Source: Martelella mediterranea | Lineage (GTDB): Bacteria; Pseudomonadota; Alphaproteobacteria; Rhizobiales; Rhizobiaceae | Reading direction: 5' to 3' | Length of the DNA: 64,000 bases | NCBI RefSeq assembly: GCF_021021415.1 | Contig: NZ_JAINWJ010000001.1 | Location: 248,001 to 312,000, forward strand | Notes under the pieces: generated by a model | What the model saw: the letters and a program-made list of their open reading frames with translations, nothing else | The model's database searches: none | Told to the model about the DNA's origin: nothing | Program-made: the position numbers and the translations under genes | In this document: piece after piece, positions 27,494 through 36,222 of the stretch | Numbering within the stretch: position 1 is the first letter of the stretch | How the letters are laid out: the number at the start of each line of letters is the position of its first letter

Positions 27494-28939
27494 GCCGTGA
27501 CTGATCATCACATGGCGGACGACCGTGTAGTCTTCCAGCGCGTATTGCGACATATCCTTGCCGTAGCCGGATTGCTTCAGCCCGCCATGGGGCATTTCAT
27601 TACACAGCATGAAATGGGTGTTGACCCAGGTGCAGCCATAACGAAGCGCGGCCGACGCCGCCATCGCCTTGCCGACATCCTTGGTCCAGACCGATGAGGC
27701 CAAGCCGTAATTGGAATCATTGGCCCATCCGATCACATCGTCATCGGCCGAAAACGGCGTCACGGAGACGACGGGACCGAACACCTCGCGGCGAACGATC
27801 TCATCGTCCTGATTGGCATTGGCAACCACTGTCGGCTGATAGAAGAAGCCGGGTCCTTCCGGCACGGCGCCGCCAGTCGCCAGTTCGATATGGCCGGTAT
27901 CCAGCGCGCGCTGGACAAAGCTTGCCACCCGATCGCGCTGCCGTTCGGAAATCAGCGGACCGATCTCGTTTTTGGTATCGTCGGGATCGTTGTAACGAAT
28001 GGTCGATACCGCGCTCGACAGATCGGCGACCAGCTTGTCGTAGATCGACTTTTCCGCATAGACGCGGCAGGCGGCCGTGCAATCCTGACCGGCATTGTAA
28101 TAGCCGAACGTGCGGATGCCCTCGACCACCGCCTCAATATCGGCATCGCCATAGACGATCACCGGCGCCTTGCCGCCGAGTTCCAGATGGGTGCGCTTCA
28201 CGGTCTTGGCCGCGGCCTGCAGGATCTTGCGGCCCGTGGCGATATCACCCGTGATCGACACCATATGCACGCCCGGATGGTTGATCAGCCCGTTGCCGAC
28301 GGTCTCGCCGCGCCCGAGCACGACATTGACGACTCCTTCCGGCAGGATCTCGGCCATCACCCGCGCCAGTTTCAGCGCGGTCAGCGGGGTCTGCTCGGAG
28401 GGTTTGAACACCACCGTATTGCCCCCGGCAAGAGCGGGCGCCAGCTTCCAGGCCATCATCATCAAAGGATAGTTCCACGGTGCGATCGAGCCGATTACGC
28501 CGACAGGATCACGCCGGATCATCGAGGTGAAGCCGTCCAGATATTCACCGGCGATCATGCCCTGCTGGGTGCGGATCGCGCCGGCGAAGAAGCGGTAGCA
28601 ATCGACGATCGCCGGGATCTCGTCCTGAAGCACGGCATTGATCGGCTTGCCGCAATTGAGCGCCTCGAGCGCGGCGAAGCTTTCTGCCTCCTTTTCGATC
28701 CTCTCCGCGATCGCCAGCAGATAGGCGGAGCGTGTTGCCGGCGTCGTGCGCGACCAGCCGGCAAAGGCCCTGGTCGCCGCGCCAACCGCCCGGTCGATCT
28801 GGTCGGCGGATGCTTCCGGCAATTCGGCGATCAATTCTCCGGTCTTCGGATTGAGGACGGTTTCGCTCTGCTCCTCCCCGCTCACAAGGTCGGCGCCGAT
28901 CAGCATTTGTTTTTCCATGTCGAAGCTCCGTTGGTTCAT
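27491..28939 (-). CDS. Gamma-aminobutyraldehyde dehydrogenase-like aldehyde dehydrogenase
   Basis: A 482-residue aldehyde dehydrogenase with the catalytic glutamate in [12 protein letters not shown] (about 250) and cysteine in [15 protein letters not shown] (about 284). The NAGQDCTA form is characteristic of PatD/YdcW (gamma-aminobutyraldehyde dehydrogenase), which makes GABA from putrescine-derived aldehyde. ATG 28939 has GGGAG upstream and overlaps the permease stop (ATGA), making it the last gene of a polyamine ABC operon. Its GABA product would feed the convergent gabT-gabD. The stop codon lies inside the RIME element. Confidence 0.87.
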   Translation of the reverse strand: MNQRSFDMEKQMLIGADLVSGEEQSETVLNPKTGELIAELPEASADQIDRAVGAATRAFAGWSRTTPATRSAYLLAIAERIEKEAESFAALEALNCGKPINAVLQDEIPAIVDCYRFFAGAIRTQQGMIAGEYLDGFTSMIRRDPVGVIGSIAPWNYPLMMMAWKLAPALAGGNTVVFKPSEQTPLTALKLARVMAEILPEGVVNVVLGRGETVGNGLINHPGVHMVSITGDIATGRKILQAAAKTVKRTHLELGGKAPVIVYGDADIEAVVEGIRTFGYYNAGQDCTAACRVYAEKSIYDKLVADLSSAVSTIRYNDPDDTKNEIGPLISERQRDRVASFVQRALDTGHIELATGGAVPEGPGFFYQPTVVANANQDDEIVRREVFGPVVSVTPFSADDDVIGWANDSNYGLASSVWTKDVGKAMAASAALRYGCTWVNTHFMLCNEMPHGGLKQSGYGKDMSQYALEDYTVVRHVMISHG

Positions 28940-29745
28940 TTTCCGCTCCCGCCGATGTCCTCGGCGCCGCGGGTCAGGTAATAGGCAACAAGGATCGGGA
29001 AGAAGGTGACCAGCACGACAACCATGGCCACCACGTTGGTCACCGGCCGTTCGCGCGGGCGGATCAGTTCTTCCAGCATCCAGATCGGCAGGGTCTGCTG
29101 CTGGCCCGCGGTAAAGGTGGTCACAATCACCTCATCGAAGGAGAGCGCGAAGGCCAGCATGCCGCCGGCCAGAAGCGCCGTTGCAATATGCGGCAAGACC
29201 ACATGCCAGAAGGTGGCGAAGCCATCGGCGCCAAGATCCATCGACGCCTCGATCAGCGACGACGATGTCCGGCGGAACCGGGCAACGGCATTGTTGTAGA
29301 CCGTCACCACGCAAAAGGTGGCGTGGCCGATGACGATGGTCCAGATCGAGAAGGGAATGCCGGCCTCGCCAAAGGCGGTGCGCAAGGCGATACCGGTGAC
29401 GATCCCCGGCAATGCGATCGGCAGGATGACCAGCAGCGAAATGCTCTCACGGCCGAAAAACCGCGTGCGCGAGACGGCAGCCGCCGCCAGCGTGCCGAGC
29501 ACCAGCGCAACACCCGTGGCAATGGCGGCAACGCGCAGCGACAGGCCAAGCGCTGCCCAGACATCGGGACGGTTCCAGGTGGCCGCAAACCATCTGAGCG
29601 TCAGCCCCGGCGGCGGCCACTGATAGGAGCGCTCCTCCGTCGTGAAGGCATAGACGAAGATCAGCAGGATCGGCAGATGCAGGAACAGAAGCCCGCCAAA
29701 AGCCGCGAGCCTGAGCATCAGTGGGCTGCGAACATCAGAGTGCAT
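28936..29745 (-). CDS. Polyamine-type ABC transporter permease (PotC/PotI type)
   Basis: A 269-residue permease with about six helices and the EAA-type loop ([21 protein letters not shown], about 165-185). ATG 29745 overlaps the previous permease by 11 bases; the longer upstream open frame is overlap with that gene and is arginine-rich non-coding in character. It pairs with the PotB-type protein in a spermidine/putrescine-type importer. Confidence 0.9.
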   Translation of the reverse strand: MHSDVRSPLMLRLAAFGGLLFLHLPILLIFVYAFTTEERSYQWPPPGLTLRWFAATWNRPDVWAALGLSLRVAAIATGVALVLGTLAAAAVSRTRFFGRESISLLVILPIALPGIVTGIALRTAFGEAGIPFSIWTIVIGHATFCVVTVYNNAVARFRRTSSSLIEASMDLGADGFATFWHVVLPHIATALLAGGMLAFALSFDEVIVTTFTAGQQQTLPIWMLEELIRPRERPVTNVVAMVVVLVTFFPILVAYYLTRGAEDIGGSGK

Positions 29746-30682
29746 TGAACGCCCCCGCTTTTTTGGCCAGCGCCAGATAGATGACCATGATGACAATCGG
29801 CACCACCGAGAAGGCCGCCGCCAGCGGCACATTGCCGGCGGTGCCCTGCTGCACATAGACCGCCTGGCCGATGAACAGCCGCGACGGGCCGACAATCTGC
29901 GGGATGATGTAATCGCCGAGCGTCAGCGAGAAGGTGAAGATCGAGCCGGCGACCGCGCCGGGCAGCGCCAGCGGCAGGATCACATGGCGAAAGGTCGTGC
30001 CGCCGCTGGCGCCGAGATCGGCCGAGGCCTCGATCAGGTTCATCGGCACGCGCTCCAACGCCGCCTGCATCGGCAGGATCATATAGGGCAGCCAGATATA
30101 GACAAATACGATGAAGGTGCCGAGAAAGCTCACCGATAGCGACGAACCGCCGACCACCGGCAGCGCCAGAAGTCCATCGACAAGAAAGCTCAGATGCAGC
30201 TTCGAGAGCACCCAGGTGAGGATCCCCTCCTTGGCGAGAATGAGCTTCCAGGCATAGACCTTGACCAGATAGGACGACCACAGCGGCAACATGGCGCCGA
30301 GATAGAATAGCGCCTTGGCCTTTCCCCGGGCATAGCGCGCCGCGTAATAGGCGATCGGGAAGGCGATCAGGGCGCTTGCCACCGTGACGCTGGCCGCCAT
30401 CACAAGCGTGCGCAGTATGATGTCGGCATTGGCCGGTCGCAGCAGCTCCAGATAGGATTTCAGCGTGAACTGGTGGATGACGAGCCCGGAAAACTCGTCG
30501 ATCGAGAAGAAGCTTTGCGCCAGAAGGTTGAGCAGCGCGCCGATATAGACGACGCCGAGCCACAGAAGCGGCGGCAACAGCAGGGCGGCGGCAAGCAGGC
30601 CCGGACGCCGCCAGAACAGATCGCCGGCGGCAATACGCAGCTTTGCGGGATGTGCCCGTCTGCCGAGATCGTCAGCGATCAT
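29735..30682 (-). CDS. Polyamine-type ABC transporter permease (PotB/PotH type)
   Basis: A permease of about 315 residues with a long N-terminal region, six helices and the EAA loop [21 protein letters not shown] (about 225-245). I prefer ATG 30682 because it forms an ATGA overlap with the ATPase stop; an in-frame ATG five codons upstream (30697) is an alternative. It is the membrane partner of the PotC-type permease. Confidence 0.9.
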   Translation of the reverse strand: MIADDLGRRAHPAKLRIAAGDLFWRRPGLLAAALLLPPLLWLGVVYIGALLNLLAQSFFSIDEFSGLVIHQFTLKSYLELLRPANADIILRTLVMAASVTVASALIAFPIAYYAARYARGKAKALFYLGAMLPLWSSYLVKVYAWKLILAKEGILTWVLSKLHLSFLVDGLLALPVVGGSSLSVSFLGTFIVFVYIWLPYMILPMQAALERVPMNLIEASADLGASGGTTFRHVILPLALPGAVAGSIFTFSLTLGDYIIPQIVGPSRLFIGQAVYVQQGTAGNVPLAAAFSVVPIVIMVIYLALAKKAGAFNAL

Positions 30683-31668
30683 GATGCCAGCACCCACATG
30701 TCAGCCCTGCGCCAGTGCACGGCGATCTGTTCGTCTGAAACCGGGGCGTCGGCGGAAACGGCGGCATGCAGCCGCTCGCCCTCGACCTCCATCGCAAGCC
30801 GCTTGGTCGCGCCGAAATAATTGACGGTCAGAAGCCGCGCCGTCACGGTGATCTCGTCCGCGCCCGTCCCTTCGCCAAGCTGGATCTTTTCCGGCCTGAG
30901 GCTGACGGCATGGTCGCCTGCCCCATGGCGTGCGGCAAAGCCCGGCGACAACACGTTGGACGAACCGACAAAATCGGCAACGAAACGCGTCTTCGGCCGG
31001 TTGTAGATGTCTTCCGGCGTGCCGGCCTGAACGATCTTGCCCTTGTTGAACACCGCCACCCGGTCCGCCATGGAAAGCGCTTCGCCCTGATCATGGGTGA
31101 CGAAGACGAACGAGATGCCGAGCTGTTTTTGAAGAAGCCGCAATTCCTCCTGCATCTGCTCCCGGAGCTTCAGGTCGAGCGCGCCCAGCGGTTCGTCAAG
31201 CAGCAGCACCTTGGGTCGGTTGACCAGCGCCCGCGCCAGGGCCACGCGCTGGCGCTGCCCGCCGGAAAGTTCCGACGGCTTTCGCCCGCCCATATCGGGC
31301 AGCTTCACCATAGCAAGCGCCTTTTCGGCCTCCCGGTAGCGTTCCGTCCGGGCGACACCGCGCACCATCAGCCCGTAGGCGACATTGTCGCGGACCGTCA
31401 TATGCGGAAACAGCGCATAATCCTGAAACACGGTATTGACGTCTCGTCGCCATGGCGGCACCGCGGCGATGTCCTCGCCGAACAGCGACAGCCGCCCCGC
31501 GCTCGGTTTTTCAAAACCGGCAATCATGCGCAGGCAGGTTGTCTTACCGGACCCCGACGGCCCGAGCAGGGCGAAGAACTCCCCTGCCCCCACAGTCAGA
31601 TCGACGCCGTCAACGGCGCGAACCGAGCCGAAAACCCGGCTGACATTTTCAAGTTCGATGGCATTCAT
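30679..31668 (-). CDS. Polyamine-type ABC transporter ATP-binding protein (PotA type)
   Basis: A 329-residue ATPase with Walker A GPSGSGKTT (about 34-42), signature LSGGQRQR, Walker B VLLLDEPLGALD and VTHDQGEA, plus a C-terminal TOBE domain. LDEPLGALDLKLR is typical of the PotA/FbpC branch. ATG 31668 (MNAIELENVS) gives the normal N-terminus; in-frame starts up to 31704 exist. It energises the binding protein and permeases around it. Confidence 0.91.
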   Translation of the reverse strand: MNAIELENVSRVFGSVRAVDGVDLTVGAGEFFALLGPSGSGKTTCLRMIAGFEKPSAGRLSLFGEDIAAVPPWRRDVNTVFQDYALFPHMTVRDNVAYGLMVRGVARTERYREAEKALAMVKLPDMGGRKPSELSGGQRQRVALARALVNRPKVLLLDEPLGALDLKLREQMQEELRLLQKQLGISFVFVTHDQGEALSMADRVAVFNKGKIVQAGTPEDIYNRPKTRFVADFVGSSNVLSPGFAARHGAGDHAVSLRPEKIQLGEGTGADEITVTARLLTVNYFGATKRLAMEVEGERLHAAVSADAPVSDEQIAVHWRRADMWVLAS

Positions 31669-31694
31669 AAGTTTGATCATCCGCTTGGCGACCA

Positions 31695-31719
31695 CCGGCG
31701 GCACGCATCATGCCGCCGG
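31695..31719 (-). repeat. Intercistronic stem-loop between binding-protein and ATPase genes
   Basis: CCGGCGGCA (31695-31703) and TGCCGCCGG (31711-31719) form a perfect 9-bp stem with a 7-base loop in the 120-base gap after the polyamine binding-protein gene. It lacks a T-run. As at 7440-7462, it likely stabilises the upstream binding-protein mRNA. Confidence 0.55.
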
Positions 31720-31788
31720 CAATGGCACGGGTTTCACCGGCCATTGGTTGCTGAGGGTAAGGCGCGTTTCAGCTTCGCGAGAAGCGGC

Positions 31789-32946
31789 CTACCGGCCGCC
31801 CAGCACCGCGATATAATCGGAGACCCAGCGGTAATAGGGAACGCAGCTGTCCTGGCTTTCGCACTTGGTCACCGGGGTGCGCCAGAACTTGATCTTGTCG
31901 AAATCGTCAAATCCGTTGGTGGAGCAACCTTCATCGGTCAACAGCGCATTGCCCTTGCAGGCAGCCGGCACCACAGGATTGGAGCCGAACCAGGCCGCGA
32001 CATCGCCCTGAACCTTCGGCGTCAGCGAATGCTCCATCCACATATAGGCGCAATTGGGGTGAGCCGCATCCGCGTGAAGCATCGTCGTATCCGCCCAGCC
32101 GGTCGCGCCTTCCTTCGGGATAACCGAGGCAATGGGCTGTTCCTCATAGGCAAGCATGTTGACCTGGAACGGCCATGAGCCCGAAGCGACGACGCCCTCA
32201 TTCTTGAAATCGTCCATCTGGACATAGGCATCATGCCAGTAGCGGGTGACGAGATCGCGCTGCTGGCGCAACAGATCGAGGGCTGCCGCATACTGCTCCT
32301 CATTGAGCTCGTAAGGGTCGGCGATGCCGAGCTCCGGCTTCGTGCTCATCAGGTAATTCGCGGCATCGGCGATATGGATCGGCCCGTCATAAGCCTCGAC
32401 GCGGCCCTTGTTGGACTGACCATCAGGCAGGGTCATTTCCTCGAAAACGACGTTCCAGCTATCCGGCGGCGTGGTGAACACATCGGTGTTGTACATCAGC
32501 ACGTTCGGGCCCCACTGATAGGGAACGCCGTAATGAACGCCATCGACCGTGAACCAGGCCGCATCCTTCAGCCGGTCATCAAGCGTGTCCCAGCCTTCGA
32601 CAAGATCGGTATTGATGGGCTGAACCCTGTTTCCCGCGATCAGCCGCAGCGAGGCGTCGCCGGAGGCGGTCACGAGGTCGAAACCGCCCTCGTTCATCAG
32701 CGCCACCATTTCGTCGGAGGTCGCGGCGGTCTTGACGTTGACCTTGCAGCCGGTCTCCTCTTCGAAAGCGCTGACCCAGTCATAGGCGGCATCGGTTTCG
32801 CCGCTTTCGATATAGCCGGCCCAGGCGACGATATCGACCTCGCCCTCACCGGGCCCGATTTCGGTTTTCATATCGGCGGAAAAGGCGGGCACAGTGGCGC
32901 CGAAAACCAGCGTCAGCGCGGTTGAAAGGCACAACAATTTTCTCAT
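31789..32946 (-). CDS. Polyamine-type ABC transporter substrate-binding protein (PotD/PotF type)
   Basis: A 385-residue periplasmic protein with a signal peptide (MRKLLCLSTALTLVFG, cleaved after AFSA near residue 23) and the spermidine/putrescine-binding form (VDIVAWAGYIESG, then DLVTASGDASLRL). ATG 32946 follows AGGGGA; upstream in-frame starts lack a ribosome site. Family members bind putrescine, spermidine or related amines. The operon's aldehyde dehydrogenase and the neighbouring gabTD support an amine cargo. Confidence 0.88.
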   Translation of the reverse strand: MRKLLCLSTALTLVFGATVPAFSADMKTEIGPGEGEVDIVAWAGYIESGETDAAYDWVSAFEEETGCKVNVKTAATSDEMVALMNEGGFDLVTASGDASLRLIAGNRVQPINTDLVEGWDTLDDRLKDAAWFTVDGVHYGVPYQWGPNVLMYNTDVFTTPPDSWNVVFEEMTLPDGQSNKGRVEAYDGPIHIADAANYLMSTKPELGIADPYELNEEQYAAALDLLRQQRDLVTRYWHDAYVQMDDFKNEGVVASGSWPFQVNMLAYEEQPIASVIPKEGATGWADTTMLHADAAHPNCAYMWMEHSLTPKVQGDVAAWFGSNPVVPAACKGNALLTDEGCSTNGFDDFDKIKFWRTPVTKCESQDSCVPYYRWVSDYIAVLGGR

Positions 32947-33071
32947 CAATGTTCCCCTTTTTTGGATCGCAGCCGTTTTCGGCCTGTCCATAAAACTGTA
33001 TCGGGAAACTTCGCTTTCACAATTTCTTTTATATCGACAGTGATTTCGGTTTTTCCGAATTCACTGCGTAC

Positions 33072-33088
33072 GTAATTGAAAAAATTAC
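33072..33088. promoter_or_regulatory. AT-rich palindrome between lysR and the polyamine operon
   Basis: GTAATT-GAAAA-AATTAC, six-base perfect arms, lies just past the LysR stop and about 130 bases before the binding-protein ATG. It could be a LysR-type binding site (inverted repeat of suitable span) or an mRNA-end hairpin of lysR. Confidence 0.4.
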
Positions 33089-33095
33089 CGATTTC

Positions 33096-34004
33096 CTAAC
33101 GCAATCGGGGAATCCGCTGGGACTGGGCGAGTTCAATAAAGTGTTTGAGCGGCTCCGAGAGCGACAGGCCGCGCCGCCAGATCATTCCGACATGGACCGC
33201 CGGCAGGCTCGCCGAGATATCGCGCACCTCGATCCGGTCGCCTTCAAGCGACCAGGGCCGGTAGATCATGTCCGGCAGGATCGCCACGCCGGCGCCGGTG
33301 GCGACAAGGCTACGCACGGCCTCTACCGAACGGGTGCGAAAGGCGACCCGTGGACGCGCACCAAAGGCCGCGAGCAGCTTGCGCGTCGCTTCCTCGATTT
33401 CATCGACCGTCAGCATGATCAGCGGCTCCTCGACGATATCGGCCATGGTGATGGACTCACGCCCGACCAGCGGGTGCCCGCTTGGCAACCAGAGACTGAA
33501 AGGCGACATTTCAAGCGCCTGGGAACGCAGCGCCTGCTGGTCCCTGAGATTGTTGATAAACATCACGGCCACATCGACCTCGCCGCCGACCAGAAGATGT
33601 TCGAGATAGCTGCCGTCATCCTCCATCGTGGTCACCGTGACGGCGGGAAAGGCGCGGCGATACCGGGAGAGAAGGTCGGAAAGAACGTAACCGGCAACCA
33701 GCGAGGTCACCCCCAGATGCAGCGTGCCGGTGGTCTCGGCGGCCGCCGCATCGAACACCGTGCGCGCCTCGGCGACATCGGACAGGATTTTCGTCGCATG
33801 CCGGAGAAACTGGTGTCCCTGCTGGGTGATGGTCAGGCCGCGCGAATGGCGCTCGAACAGGCTGACGCCCAGATCACGCTCCAGCTCCTTGACCGCGCCC
33901 GTGATCGAGGATTGCGAGACCGACATGACATGGGCCGCGCCCGAAACCGTGCCCTGCTCGGCCACGGCAACGAAATACTGCAACTGTCTGAACGTAAATG
34001 CCAC
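33096..34004 (-). CDS. LysR-family transcriptional regulator
   Basis: A 302-residue LysR regulator. The N-terminal winged helix (MAFTFRQLQYFVAVAEQGTVSGAAHVMSVSQSSITGAVKELE in pieces over residues 1-45) is followed by the periplasmic-binding-like effector domain (about 90-295). It sits directly upstream of the polyamine ABC operon on the same strand rather than divergently, so read-through is possible. The target is probably that operon; the inducer is unknown. Confidence 0.9.
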   Translation of the reverse strand: MAFTFRQLQYFVAVAEQGTVSGAAHVMSVSQSSITGAVKELERDLGVSLFERHSRGLTITQQGHQFLRHATKILSDVAEARTVFDAAAAETTGTLHLGVTSLVAGYVLSDLLSRYRRAFPAVTVTTMEDDGSYLEHLLVGGEVDVAVMFINNLRDQQALRSQALEMSPFSLWLPSGHPLVGRESITMADIVEEPLIMLTVDEIEEATRKLLAAFGARPRVAFRTRSVEAVRSLVATGAGVAILPDMIYRPWSLEGDRIEVRDISASLPAVHVGMIWRRGLSLSEPLKHFIELAQSQRIPRLR

Positions 34005-34082
34005 AGGCCCGCCATCTCACCATTGATCCGCTTCAACAAAACGCAATCAGGGAGTTTAACTTCGAATTTTTGCAAAAATCCA

Positions 34083-34172
34083 TGGCGGAGAGGAAGGGAT
34101 TCGAACCCTCGATACCATCTCTGGTATACTCCCTTAGCAGGGGAGCGCCTTCGACCACTCGGCCACCTCTCC
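34083..34172 (-). tRNA. tRNA-Ser (anticodon GCU)
   Basis: On the minus strand the acceptor arm GGAGAGG pairs with CCTCTCC. The anticodon stem-loop CTCCC-CTGCTAA-GGGAG gives anticodon GCT. A long variable arm (TATACCAGAGATGGTAT) marks it as tRNA-Ser, the T-arm GGTTCGAATCC is intact, and GCCA ends the encoded 3' end. It reads AGC/AGU codons. It lies between lysR and the PfkB kinase gene. Confidence 0.95.
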
Positions 34173-34282
34173 GGTCCGGCCCTGATAGGCGTTTTTCGCA
34201 CGTCGATCAAGACGCTCGTCGGTTTTCCGCTGAAAAAAGCAGACGCCGTCTCCGGGGCGCGGAAATAGGGCGGTCAAGGGGC

Positions 34283-35176
34283 TCAGGCCTTTCGCCGCAC
34301 GGCGCCGCCGGCGACCTGGACGGCGCGGCTGCCGGCGCGGATCGCGGCGGCAAGGGCCGCGGGCAGATCCGCCCCGGAAAGCCAGCCGTCTACGAAACCG
34401 GCATTGAAGGCATCGCCCGCGCCGGTGGTATCGACGACCGGGACGGCTTCCGCCGGGTGATGCAGGAGGCGATCGGCGGAAGCGGCGTAGCCGCCCCCTT
34501 CCCCGGCCTTGATGCCGACGCAGGGGAAACGCGCCTTCAGAACGTCCAGCATGGCGGTCGGGTCGCGCTCGCCGGTGATCGCGCGGGCCTCTTCGAGGTT
34601 CGGCAGAAAAACGTCCACGCCCCGGCAGTTTTCCAGCAATGCCGGATCGCCGATCAGCGCGTCATCCCAGCTCGGATCGAGCGAGACCGTGAGGCCGGCG
34701 GCTTTGGCGCGGGCGACGAGATCCGGCATTTCCGCAAGCGTCGCATATTCGGCAATGTGCAGATGGCGGGCGCGCGGCCACGCAAGAGCCGCATCAAGCG
34801 TGGATGGCTCCGCCGCCCCTGCCCTCCGCGTCAGGAAGGCGCGTTCCGAACCGATCACCGAGGCCACGGTAAGCTGCGGCCCGGCATCATCGGCGCGTTC
34901 CACAAAGGAAAGGTCGATGCCGCTGTCGCGAAGCTGGGGATCGATCGCCATCGACATCGCGTCGCGGCCGAGGCGGCCGACGAGGGCTGCATGGCGGCCG
35001 ACATCGACGAAATGCGCGGCCGAGATGAAGGCCCCGCCGCCGGCGGCAATCGTCAGATCGTCGGCAAACACCTCGCGCCCCAGCACCGGCATGCGCGAAA
35101 GCCCCGTAAAGATCAGGTCGCAGTAAATCCGGCCGACGCAGAGGACGGCCGACCTTTCATCATGTCCGGATGTCAT
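34283..35176 (-). CDS. PfkB-family sugar kinase
   Basis: A 297-residue ribokinase-fold kinase with the C-terminal signature DTTGAGDAFNAGF (catalytic Asp, about 244-256) and the N-terminal GRIYCDLIFTGL. ATG 35176 overlaps the ATPase stop as ATGA, so it is the last gene of the 40810-34283 operon. PfkB kinases in catabolic operons phosphorylate the sugar or sugar-amine after uptake (fructose, ribose, fructoselysine, 2-keto-3-deoxygluconate). Here the substrate may be the sugar freed by the lyase or deacetylase of the cluster. Confidence 0.88.
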   Translation of the reverse strand: MTSGHDERSAVLCVGRIYCDLIFTGLSRMPVLGREVFADDLTIAAGGGAFISAAHFVDVGRHAALVGRLGRDAMSMAIDPQLRDSGIDLSFVERADDAGPQLTVASVIGSERAFLTRRAGAAEPSTLDAALAWPRARHLHIAEYATLAEMPDLVARAKAAGLTVSLDPSWDDALIGDPALLENCRGVDVFLPNLEEARAITGERDPTAMLDVLKARFPCVGIKAGEGGGYAASADRLLHHPAEAVPVVDTTGAGDAFNAGFVDGWLSGADLPAALAAAIRAGSRAVQVAGGAVRRKA

Positions 35177-36222
35177 CTGCGGCCCAGGCTCTTTTCGGTC
35201 TTGGCGTCGAACAGATAGAGTTTTCCGGGCATGACCGCACACGTGACCGCCGCGCCGACCTTCGGCGATACCGTGCCCGGCGAGGTGGCGATCACGCTCT
35301 CGCCGCCGACGACGAGATGCACCATGGTTTCCGGCCCGAGCGGCTCGACCGCCTCGACTTTGCCTTCCAGCGTCAGGATCGCGTCGAGCGGCGCTTCGCC
35401 ATCAACGACGGCGACGAGATCATGCGGGCGGATGCCGACAAGCACGTCGCGGCCTTCCGCGATCCCATGGCCGGCCTCGCCGAGATTGCCCGCCTTCAGC
35501 ATGTTCATCGACGGCGAGCCGATGAAACGGGCGGTGAAGACGTCGGCGGGATGCTCGTAAAGGTCCACCGGCGTGCCGGTCTGAAGGATATTGCCGTCCT
35601 TCATCACGACAATGCGGTCGGCCATGGTCATGGCCTCGATCTGGTCGTGGGTGACGTAGACGGTGGTGGTCTTCAGCTCCTGGTGCAGCTTCTTGATCTC
35701 GATGCGCATCTGGGCGCGGAGCTGGGCGTCGAGGTTGGAGAGCGGCTCGTCGAACAGGAAGGCGGATGGGTTGCGCACCATAGCGCGGCCGATCGCGACC
35801 CGCTGGCGCTGACCGCCGGAAAGCGCCGCCGGGCGGCGCTCGAGATAATCCGTGAGGCCGAGAATGCGGGCCGTGTCATCGATCCGGACGTTTTTCTCTT
35901 CCTTGGAAAGCTTGGCGGTATAGAGGCCGAAGCCGATGTTCTGGCGCACGGTCAGATGCGGATAGATCGCGTAGTTCTGGAATACCATCGCGATGTTGCG
36001 GGCTTTGGGGGCCCGCTCGTTGACGACGTCGCCGTCGATGCGGAGCGTGCCGCCGGAGATTTCCTCGAGGCCCGCGATCATCCGAAGCGTGGTCGACTTA
36101 CCGCAGCCGGACGGGCCGACGAACACCACGAACTCGCCATCGGCGATCTCGAGATCGATGCCGTGAACAGCTTCGACCTTGTCGTAGCGCTTCACCAGTT
36201 TTTGCAGTGCGATTGAAGCCAT
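35173..36222 (-). CDS. ABC sugar transporter ATP-binding protein (UgpC/MalK type)
   Basis: A 349-residue ATPase with Walker [10 protein letters not shown] (about 37-45), signature LSGGQRQR, Walker [17 protein letters not shown] and a C-terminal TOBE domain. Its ATG shares one base with the stop of the lyase gene upstream. It serves the permeases and binding protein of 37741-40810, although the lyase gene is placed between them. Confidence 0.91.
   Translation of the reverse strand: MASIALQKLVKRYDKVEAVHGIDLEIADGEFVVFVGPSGCGKSTTLRMIAGLEEISGGTLRIDGDVVNERAPKARNIAMVFQNYAIYPHLTVRQNIGFGLYTAKLSKEEKNVRIDDTARILGLTDYLERRPAALSGGQRQRVAIGRAMVRNPSAFLFDEPLSNLDAQLRAQMRIEIKKLHQELKTTTVYVTHDQIEAMTMADRIVVMKDGNILQTGTPVDLYEHPADVFTARFIGSPSMNMLKAGNLGEAGHGIAEGRDVLVGIRPHDLVAVVDGEAPLDAILTLEGKVEAVEPLGPETMVHLVVGGESVIATSPGTVSPKVGAAVTCAVMPGKLYLFDAKTEKSLGRR

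Noticed and set aside
30766-32178. 470-codon plus-strand open frame across the polyamine ATPase and binding-protein genes
   Set aside because: Antisense shadow of two well-supported genes; low-complexity composition and no recognisable domain.
34083-34172. tRNA-Ser as integration site for a genomic island
   Set aside because: No integrase gene and no direct repeat of the tRNA 3' end seen on either side; flanking genes look native in composition.
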